A DNA stretch of 64,000 bases from Unio delphinus (Eukaryota > Mollusca > Bivalvia > Unionida > Unionidae): contig JAQISU010000210.1 in assembly GCA_029339505.1 (NCBI GenBank), forward strand, positions 10,987,501 to 11,051,500, given 5' to 3'. The notes beneath the pieces were generated by a model. That model saw nothing but the letters and a program-made list of their open reading frames with translations, made no database searches and had not been told where the DNA came from. Positions 56,784 to 64,000 of the stretch are shown here, piece by piece (position 1 is the first letter of the stretch; each line of letters opens with the position of its first letter). Both the position numbers and the translations under genes were made by a program.

Positions 56784-58466
56784 ATTTCATTTTACACATA
56801 TTCTATAGAACACCAAGGGAGATAACACGTGTAGGTATGTCGGCTTAGCAAAGAGTTATCGACCTTAGTAAGTTTTGTGTCATCTGATTTTTGATCTGTC
56901 GATTTTTACTATCATCAATCTCAAACAAGATAATCAACTGAGGAAATTAAATACTTTGTAAGAAAACGAATCAAATGCGCAGTGTTTGCAAACAAGTATA
57001 TTCTTTTTTTGGGGTGTTTTTTCAAGTATTCAGTCTTGCTTCAATGTTGTCAGTAATCAGTATTAGCACACGAAAGAATAAAATCACACACCTCCGTGTT
57101 TGACTTTCGGGTATTAAACAGCTTATATACCATATCGTTTTTATATCAATTGGTCTTTAGCTCGAAACTCAAGCGCAAAAGCACATCACACCGTCGCACA
57201 TGGTGTGAATGTTATTATTGACATTCAAACCAGGTCGATTTTGTAGGTTTGTGTTTTGCGCTTGAACGTAGGATAGCCCGTCATCCATTGTCATTGTACA
57301 TACCATATCATCTTATTACCACGCCATTGACGTCATTTATTGTATATATCCATTCATTGTACAACCGCCATATACACTCGAATTGGGGTTGTAATTGTAT
57401 ATATGTTGTATTGTCCTGTGACGTCATTCACCAAACATACCTTTTTAGATTCCTACCCCACTATTTGGTGAGTTAGAAATCTTATCAGAGACTATGTTTC
57501 GTGGTAGTACTGACGTATATGTAACCTCTGGGCGCCTCCGATGAATAAACACCCGAGGCGTTACCAAATGGGCTTTTAAGTGTAAATGTGCCGTCCTTAA
57601 TTAAGTTTATTCGTAGTGCCTAGAACTCCCTAATGAAACGGAGTTATGGCATTGTGCCGTCCTTAATTAAGTATACTTGTAGTGCCTAGAACTCCCTAAT
57701 GAAACAGAGTTATGGCATTGTGCTGTCTAAGAAACGGGTCAAAATTGCCCCCTAAATTTTTTTTATTTTTGTATTAGAAATATATAATTAGCATATATAT
57801 GAATCCTAAAATTATTAACAGTATTTTATCTGTAATATCAAACCTTAAATTTCAAAAAAATACAATTGTCAGATGGTTTAAACTGTGATCAAATTATGTC
57901 CGACTTCAAGAAATTGAATTTGCTACTATCAATAACAAATATGTCCTTTCAAAAAGTACGCATTGATAAAAAGAATCCAGAATGCTATTCGCGACTCCCT
58001 TGTACGTTGTGAAGATGTTACTGTGTTTGTACCGTTATGTACTATCGTTGAGCGAGTACGGAGAGATCTGGGCCACGAGTATGAAACTAAAACAATGGTC
58101 AATTAAAAAATCAGAAGTATTAGAGCGCTGATAAGTCAGAACCAAAATCCTCCCTCAGCCGAGTATACCGAATATCACTGAGAAACACTTCACGTCCGCG
58201 TTTTCCCCTACACCCGGTTATATCCTATAAGTCACTACGCATTATAGCATTGTATAATGTATGCCTGTTGAACAGGTATGAATCGACATGTATAACTACC
58301 TGTCTATGGATAACACAGGGGACAGGTATGTGCATTCAACCGACAAGGAAGTTTTAGTCAACAAACAATAGCGGTGAAATGCTATACTGGTGTATATCAA
58401 TGACGCAGTACCAGGAAGTTGTAAAATATTTTGTAATTTTTTGATTGAAATCTCATAGTCCACTAA
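56784..58466. other. Long noncoding gap between early-type and virion genes
   Basis: Contains the 66-bp duplication (57,588-57,727). A small open stretch at 57,968-58,107 on the plus strand (IKRIQNAIRDSLVRCEDVTV...) has plausible protein composition but no start. The inverted-looking words 'atgcctgttgaacaggtatg' (about 58,260) recur as 'acaggtatg' at about 58,322. Probable gene loss or a regulatory region separating transcription blocks. Confidence 0.4.
57588..57727. repeat. 66-bp tandem duplication
   Basis: 'gtgccgtccttaattaagt' through 'gtgcctagaactccctaatg' to 'gagttatggcatt' occurs at 57,588 and 57,654, with a third partial start at about 57,720. Two differences between the complete copies. 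Confidence 0.95.
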
Positions 58467-58493
58467 TTGGAAAATTGCTTTACTGTTTCAATA

Positions 58494-59630
58494 ATGGTAA
58501 ATGAATTATTGACAGCTAGATTGGCGCGTGAGAGACTGTCTGCTATTAAGAAGTTTCTTCCGATCTGTGATTCTCTCAGAAAACAACTACAAGAACGACA
58601 AAGTCTTCAGACGGGTTTTACAGAAGGATCTGAACAATTGTTTAAACCAATAACGACAGTAACGAAGTGGGTAATATCAGTAATCTTCGAGGAAGGGAAA
58701 AAAAAAGAAGAGGCTTTTCTTCCTGTATTCAAAAAAATAGCAGAAAGATCTAAGCTAACAAAAAAATCTTCGAAAACACTTCCTGGTGATATAGCAACTG
58801 CTGCACGACTTCAAAAACAACAAGAACGAAAACAAGAACAACAAGAACGAGAACTTCTTGAAGAACTTGAAGAAGAACTTGATAGTGGACCATCACCTAT
58901 CGCACCACCTGAAGAACAGAAAAAAGGCGCTATTGCAAAAAAGGGTAAATTAGAACTACGAGATCTTGACCCTGAAAAAATATTTACAAGTGGTACGATA
59001 AATGATATTAAAAAATATAGGATTGATAAAGATTTTGCTCAATTTATCGTCAATTCATTTCCAAAGGGTCAACGAGAAAAACATATGAACGAAGGACAAG
59101 AAGAAACTATAAATAATAAGAAAGATTGGGCAAAAAAACGATATTTGGCAAGAAAAGGTATATCTCAGTTACCACATAATAATAAAGAATTTGATAAACT
59201 TAACAAGTTGATATCTCAAATAGATAAACCACAACCACTAGTTACACCTTTTCTACCCCTCCCAAACCAGCAAATTGGCCCTACAACTAGTATCATTAAA
59301 CCATATATACCATCTGATGATAATGATCAATACGAAGATGCACAAGGTGCAACTGGTATTACTAGAAAAACACCCGGGAAGGGATTTCCAGTGGGGTATC
59401 AGGTAGTGGTTTAGTTAGTTGTCCTGGTAATATTCTCAGTGATATAGCACGATTAGAAGTACTCATGGGAGGGAAACGAGCTGGAAATAACTCACCAGAA
59501 ATAATTAATGAAGCAGTTGATATCTGTAGGCGGTTATTTCAAGGTGGCATCATGGATATCAAAACATACCGAGATTTCATTGACGAGTTACTTGAGCATC
59601 ATGGCTACCACAGCGACTGAATCGTCATTC
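58494..59630 (+). pseudogene. Unrecognised coiled-coil virion-region protein, one frameshift
   Basis: The frame is open from 58,467; I prefer ATG 58,494 (MVNELLTARLARERLSAIKK) because the nine residues before it look non-conserved. It has an N-terminal helical domain, a long charged coiled coil (KQQERKQEQQERELLEELEE, about residues 105-130), a Pro-rich linker and a basic C-terminal domain (KYRIDKDFAQFIVNSFPKGQ). A frameshift at about 59,385-59,410 moves to the frame ending TGA 59,630. That tail (DIARLEVLMGGKRAGNNSPE; EAVDICRRLF) reads like a small helical domain. First gene of the virion block, so a structural or scaffolding role is plausible. No family name. Confidence 0.55.
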
Positions 59631-59657
59631 GATTAGATAAATATCATTTAAATAAGA

Positions 59658-60150
59658 ATGATCATACACTACAACGACGATAAACCAACCAGTGTCTATG
59701 TAGTAAACTCACGATTTCCTGTTTGGCGCGCATATTATGGTGACGGTCTCGATGATATCATCAGGGGGTTATTTGCAAAAATGGCTCCAAAAGTAGCATC
59801 AATCGCAAAACAATTATCAATGAAAGATATTGATGTTATTCGTGATTAAGGGGATTAGTGCTGTTGGAGATCTTCCCGGGAAAGCGTTTTACGCTGCAAA
59901 GGATAAACTAGTGTCGCTAGTTTGACAGCGAAGCAAACCACCAGCGACACCACTACCGTCAACAGCGGAGATGCCTGTGAGTGTTAGTAAAATAATAAAT
60001 AATGCAGTAAATCAGAAACTAGCGTCGTTGTTGACAGAGTCATCAGCACTTTCGGTATCCGCAAGTGACCAGGATAATATAACCGCAAATATGATAGCGG
60101 GCAGTGGCTTAAAATCACGGCGACATCGTCAACGACCACGACGACGATGA
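59658..60150 (+). pseudogene. Basic minor virion-type protein, broken
   Basis: ATG 59,658 (MIIHYNDDKPTSVYVVNSRF). It then has YGDGLDDIIRGLFAKMAPKV, a G-x-x-D-x-x-R-G-L-F pattern shared by minor capsid or core proteins of Polintons and related viruses. A frameshift at about 59,845 leads to ISAVGDLPGKAFYAAKDKL, an in-frame TGA at about 59,922, a Ser/Thr-rich spacer, and a strongly basic C-terminus (SRRHRQRPRRR) ending at 60,150. The basic tail would suit genome contact inside the capsid. It lies 25 bp upstream of the capsid gene. Confidence 0.6.
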
Positions 60151-60175
60151 TTTAGACTAACAAATATATAATAAA

Positions 60176-61585
60176 ATGTTCAAACAGTCACCTGATATAG
60201 CGTTTGATATGGACTCCCCAGTGCGCAAGGATGATTACGTACGCGATAATCAATATTATTCCTATCACGCAGAACAACCCAATCTTCGAGGAAGAATTGA
60301 ACTTCAAGTCCAGGATACTAGTAAATACTTTCTACCGTGTGAAACATTTATTGAAATCGAAGGTGAACTCGTAACAGATGTTGCAGCTAATACACCATAC
60401 GCAGATAATCAAACTCTCCGAGTGGGGTTTGTCATTAATGGTATCATGGCGCTCTTTGAAAGTGCAAGATATCTCATCGACGGAAGATAAATTGAATCCA
60501 TCGAGAATAATGTCGACGTTGCCACAACAATAATCGGATTGGCGAGATATTCAGACGATTATACAAGATCAGCAGGGCCAGCAATGATGTTCGCGAAGAT
60601 TATTACTGATTACGCTAATCTCTCCTCGTATATTAAAATACGGACACCTCAAGATACCGCATCTGGTCCAAACCAACCCAATACTTATGAACACAAAGCA
60701 AGACCGGGTGCTGCTTTTGATATTGTCGGAGGCGCTAATGATAACTAAAATCTAGGATTTGCAACACGCAAATCAATGCTACAGGGGCAACGTCGACAGT
60801 TTTCATGCGCGATTCAACTGCATCACATATTTGGATTCTGTAGTAATGTCCGAAAATTTATCTATGGAGCGAAGCGTACGGAAGCACTCGTGCGAGAGGG
60901 TACTTATAATGATGCAATCTGGCGTGGTGAGGATACTGCCGCCGGAAAAGTTATTTTATAAAAACTATCAATGTGGATGCCAGTGTTGACTCCATCAATC
61001 GCAACTGAAGGACGATTACTATCATTTATGGATCAAGGAGGAAATTCTGGAGTTGGTTATCAGTGTCTACAGATGCTGTAGATTCTGATATTAACAACAT
61101 ATTTACATGGCACCTAGCAGCGCGACAAGGTGTTTCAGCTCCGGGTCACATATTTGTTGCTCTACAGGATAGAAGGCGATTAGGTGATCAAACACGTAGC
61201 CATATGACATTTGATAAATTAGGCGTAAAAGAAGTATCACTGAGAATAAACGGCCAACAAGAACCATCCGAGGATATACTACTCGATTATGATGCCAACC
61301 AAAATGCACGTGTGTATAATCGTCCTTCTCATACATGGGGCGCGATCAAAATGTTGATACTGGTCTACAAATATCACAGTTGGATTTTAAGAATTTGTAT
61401 CCGATTTATTACTTTTCATTCGAACATCTTGACTTAACAAGACAACCCGTCGTTGATATACATTTTAGAGCTAGTGTAACCCCTGCTTAAAAGCGGTTGC
61501 TGTCATTCTCAGCGACAAATCAATGCTACTCGAAGGAGTTGGTGGAAGAATGAGAGTAATCAATGCACGAGTGGAAAACATGTAA
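60176..61585 (+). pseudogene. Major capsid protein, double jelly-roll, multiple breaks
   Basis: Forms the pseudo-hexameric capsomers. ATG 60,176 (MFKQSPDIAFDMDSPVRKDD). The N-terminal text NLRGRIELQVQDTSKYFLPC marks the first strands. In-frame stops lie at 60,488, 60,746 and 60,959. Between them are readable blocks such as SMLQGQRRQFSCAIQLHHIF and NVRKFIYGAKRTEALV. Frame changes occur at about 61,050-61,075, 61,345 and 61,488. The C-terminal blocks KLGVKEVSLRINGQQ, LDFKNLYPIYYFSFEHLDL and MRVINARVENM end at TAA 61,585. Total span is about 470 codons, normal for Polinton capsid proteins. The family call is based on the N-terminal region and on position between core protein and protease. Confidence 0.82.
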
Positions 61586-61611
61586 CAGTTAGATCAATCT
61601 GTTATTGTATA

Positions 61612-62148
61612 ATGTCGTATAGTCATATCAGTGTTACCTTAACCCCTGGTCAGATTAAAAAATTGCAATCGGAATCAGCTAAAAAATGTGGAACCACAAT
61701 AACGCTGAAGCCCGATCAGATGACTGGCGGAGCGAATAAGTTGTCGTTGACAACTCGTCAGATAAAACATTTCAATGACGCGCTCAAATAACGAAAAGGC
61801 GTTCAGATCACACTCTCTGCAGCCGCGATCAAAAGCATGATAAAATTAGGTGATATATTTCCGTTGTTAGCCGCTATTCCAGCGTTGATGACGGCAGCGG
61901 CCTCAGCGGTTGCTAAGGCGGCCGCGTTAGGAGCCGTTGGTACCGCGGCAGGGATGGCACTAAAGAAAGCTACCGGGAAAGGATATAAAAAAGGGAAAGG
62001 GTCTAAGACTACCAGGAACCCAGTATTCATGGCACACGGAGAAGGGCCTGAGACTAGGACCGGTTTATTAGTGCCAATGTCAAATTTTGATTTACTCGAT
62101 GCTGCTACAAAAAACTATCGATTAAAAACTTCAGAGGTGTCTTTATGA
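61612..62148 (+). pseudogene. Minor capsid-type protein with hydrophobic segment, one in-frame stop
   Basis: ATG 61,612 (MSYSHISVTLTPGQIKKLQS). Three related N-terminal motifs follow, each ending in a leucine-rich 'LT..Q' or 'LSAAAIK' strand-helix unit. The in-frame TAA at 61,789-61,791 falls between the second and third. Then come a hydrophobic Ala/Gly/Leu stretch (FPLLAAIPALMTAAASAVAK to GTAAGMA), a basic patch (KKATGKGYKKGKGSK), and a C-terminal tail to 62,148. Hydrophobic-then-basic proteins here in Polintons and adintoviruses resemble adenoviral membrane-active and core proteins; that comparison is inferred. Its end overlaps the start of the protease region. Confidence 0.7.
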
Positions 62149-62505
62149 AAGATCAGTAGTCGGCACAACCGAATAGCGTTGAAACCGGTATTATTAATTT
62201 CGATAACAGCACCGGACCTGGAACCCACTGGGTTGCATACGCGATTGATCAACGTGCAATCGTCTATTTCGATTCATATGGATTAGCGCCGCCGAGGGAA
62301 TTTATGAATTATATAAACCAATTAAAAATTCCTTGTTTGTATTCAACGCTACCAGCAACAAATGAATGATCCACCAATATGCGGCAATGAAGTATTAAAT
62401 GTCCTTGACGCTATTTCATCAGCCTCCTTGACAACAGCAGGGGCAAGCCAAGGGGAAAACCACCTCATCGGGTCGTGGATGAATATACTAGCAATCGCTT
62501 TTTAG
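62130..62505 (+). pseudogene. Adenain-type cysteine protease, broken
   Basis: Matures virion precursors. Its frame starts inside the previous gene (NFRGVFMKD at about 62,132), hits TAG at 62,157-62,159, then has NSVETGIINFDNSTGPGTHW and VAYAIDQRAIVYFDSYGLAP. This supplies the catalytic His (THWVAY, about 62,232) and Asp (YFDSYG, about 62,268). A frameshift at about 62,350 leads to NDPPICGNEVLNVLDAISSA, whose Cys-Gly is the expected nucleophile position, and on to TAG 62,505. The catalytic residues are still legible. About 125 codons, short but typical of Polinton proteases. Confidence 0.85.
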
Positions 62506-62529
62506 AAAGATAAAGATCTTTACAATAAA

Positions 62530-63461
62530 ATGATTGATATTTGGCGGAGATCTTTATCAGCGCTGAAGAAACCAGCCACGGAAATATCTGCAACTGGTGA
62601 TATAAAAAAACTCATCGAAGACGAAATAGCCGAGATGTTGAACTTAGCAAGTGTTGATCCCAATTAAATAGTTGTATTTCAAGATCGTCAGGGTTAATTC
62701 AAAACTAGTAATGTTTCCCTTGATGATATTTTAGTTAAACAACGTGGTGTAACGGAAAATGCTATCTCGGTATTTTCCGACCAGGGTAAACTCAAACCGG
62801 GCATACTTATGTCAACTATTGTGGAACCATTTTCTGAATTACCAAAAAATAAAATTGATAATATAAACAAACCTCTATTAGATTTCCTTGGTGATCCACC
62901 AGTGACCACACCGAAGCTCACGGAAATAAAAACAACTATGCATATACTTTGCAACACTGCAATTCAAATACGAAGAACATGTAAAACAGTTTTCAACTTT
63001 TCGTAAAAACCTCGTAGATAAATTTCTTGGAACCAAATTCGATAAACTCGACATAAAACTCCCTGATATTAAAAAATCCATCGCGGAGTTGAGATACTTC
63101 ATCGAGGCAATTAAAAATGATGCAGCGAGAATGATAGAAGTCACTGAAAAAACAAAAAAAAATTCCTCATGCGAAAACCAACAACATAGTATACACGATC
63201 CAACAAGGATAATTTGCTTGGACACCTACAAACAACATTTTACATATCACTGCGGCCGTCAAAGGTATTTATCGATTAACACTAGTGCCACCGACTCAAT
63301 TTAATATTTCATCAACGAGTTCAGCTGGGGTCAATAATACAATATCAACAATCATCGACAAGGATACATCTGAACAGTTCACAATAACATCTACTGATAA
63401 GAATTTAGCTTGGGTTTCAGTAACATGGTATGTGGAGTTCGTAGCGGATTTGAGTAAATAA
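62530..63461 (+). pseudogene. Coiled-coil plus beta-domain protein of unknown function, broken
   Basis: Frame from ATG 62,530 (MIDIWRRSLSALKKPATEIS) with in-frame TAA at 62,665 and at about 62,695. It continues (VSLDDILVKQRGVTENAIS) to 63,004. A shift at about 62,965-62,975 opens a helical section (FDKLDIKLPDIKKSIAELRY, with long heptads). A third frame from about 63,220 has ITAAVKGIYRLTLVPPTQFN and WVSVTWYVEFVADLSK, ending at TAA 63,461. A helical shaft followed by a beta-rich C-terminus suggests a fibre-like or vertex protein; this is inference only. I see no family signature. Confidence 0.5.
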
Positions 63462-63494
63462 CTTAATTGAAATCATAAACAATTTGAAAATAAC

Positions 63495-63983
63495 ATGGCA
63501 ACATCACAACAGTATAGCTATGATCAGGTCAGAGAATTTCAAACTAAACACAAAACACTCACTGAGGAGTACCAGATGAAAATGAAGAAATACCGACGAA
63601 GAATCATCGCAGTTGATGTTACAGTGTACTCGGTGAATGGTGTAATCACCGGAACCGGGATAATACTCGCATCGGTTACAATGATTGCTCCGGTCGTAGT
63701 TCTAATTTGCATTTCTGCGGTGGCCACAATTGCGGGTATATTAACCGGGATAACAAAAAAACTATCATCATTCAGCCAGCGCAAACTGCAAGATTACGTA
63801 ATCAAATTTCATGTTGTATCAACCGCATACTCGCAATTATCTTCGATGATTTCTTCGTCGCTCGATGACACATTAATATCAGATAATGAATTTTCACCGA
63901 TGGCACGTATTTATGATTCCGCGATATCGAAATTAGAGCAGGATAATAACAATAACAATGACAACACCGCAAGAACTGGATAG
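63495..63983 (+). CDS. Membrane protein with hydrophobic hairpin, intact frame
   Basis: 162 residues from ATG 63,495. A charged helical N-terminus (residues 10-36) ends in a basic patch (KKYRRR). A hydrophobic stretch at about 37-87 can form two transmembrane helices (GVITGTGIILASVTMIAPVV; then VLICISAVATIAGILTGI). After it come a basic turn, an amphipathic helix, a short acidic segment and an Asn-rich tail. Proteins of this layout occur at the end of virion clusters in invertebrate Polintons; the function is unknown. No lesion. The upstream AT-rich 33 bp separates it from the previous stop. Confidence 0.65.
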   Translation: MATSQQYSYDQVREFQTKHKTLTEEYQMKMKKYRRRIIAVDVTVYSVNGVITGTGIILASVTMIAPVVVLICISAVATIAGILTGITKKLSSFSQRKLQDYVIKFHVVSTAYSQLSSMISSSLDDTLISDNEFSPMARIYDSAISKLEQDNNNNNDNTARTG

Positions 63984-64000
63984 CGGAGAACACAACCCCA

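Larger units (their letters stand above)
51407..64000. mobile_element. Polinton/Maverick (adintovirus-like) provirus B, runs off the window
   Basis: The gene set is diagnostic: retroviral-type integrase, protein-primed polymerase B, FtsK/HerA packaging ATPase, double-jelly-roll capsid protein, adenain-type cysteine protease, and virion accessory proteins. ATPase and polymerase are on the minus strand, the rest on plus. Integrase and polymerase converge and overlap by eight bases. From 58.5 kb the virion genes are tightly packed on one strand like a late block. Many genes are interrupted, so it is an endogenised fossil. Neither terminal inverted repeat could be placed: the right end is outside and the left border near 51.4 kb is a guess. 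Confidence 0.9.

Overview
The window looks like AT-rich metazoan DNA, most probably from a marine invertebrate and plausibly a mollusc. It has tRNA-derived SINEs, a Ty3/gypsy retrotransposon, Polinton/Maverick (adintovirus-like) insertions, dozens of micro- and minisatellites, and no operon-like host genes. The taxon is an inference from repeat content. Only one host-gene candidate was found: two short minus-strand exons at 49,935-50,294 with good splice borders. Nearly everything else is mobile DNA or satellite.

Left third (1-27 kb). After about 4.8 kb of featureless DNA comes a 38/42-bp minisatellite field (4.79-6.39 kb). It is followed by a decayed Ty3/gypsy element (6.39-10.95 kb) whose pol order is protease-integrase-reverse transcriptase, i.e. 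integrase lies upstream of RT. The same 42-bp repeat resumes exactly where RT is cut off. A second locus of the same family (39.84-42.38 kb) supplies the missing RT-RNase H, polypurine tract and 3' LTR. At 16.74-19.34 kb there is a collapsed Polinton relic: protein-primed DNA polymerase, SF1 helicase and packaging ATPase, with a deletion fusing helicase to ATPase. Two SINE families (called A and B here) are scattered throughout. The 3' tail of family A has been amplified into a 53-bp satellite at 26.8-27.2 kb.

Middle (27-51 kb). A 40-bp minisatellite is interrupted by a 4.1-kb unit made of two near-identical 653-bp direct repeats around a 2.8-kb core with an HNH-nuclease relic. The unit is flanked by a 224-bp duplication of the satellite itself. 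A 21-bp satellite (44.4-47.4 kb) is split by a 1.7-kb insertion that carries an unrecognised three-frame coding region. Diverged long dispersed repeats pair 24.1-25.7 kb with 37.6-38.6 kb, and 2.0-2.3 kb with 20.65-20.95 kb (inverted).

Right end (51.4-64.0 kb, continuing past the window). This is a large Polinton/Maverick, adintovirus-like provirus. Leftward genes: packaging ATPase and DNA polymerase B. Rightward genes: zinc-ribbon plus phospholipase-A2-like segment, retroviral-type integrase, zinc-finger protein, HNH-like protein, a coiled-coil protein, a basic virion-type protein, double-jelly-roll major capsid protein, a minor capsid-like protein with a hydrophobic segment, adenain-type protease, a coiled-coil/beta protein and a two-helix membrane protein. 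Together these are replication, integration and virion-morphogenesis modules. Most genes carry in-frame stops and frameshifts, and polymerase B has lost its catalytic core, so this copy is a fossil. The zinc-finger, HNH-like and membrane-protein ORFs are still open.
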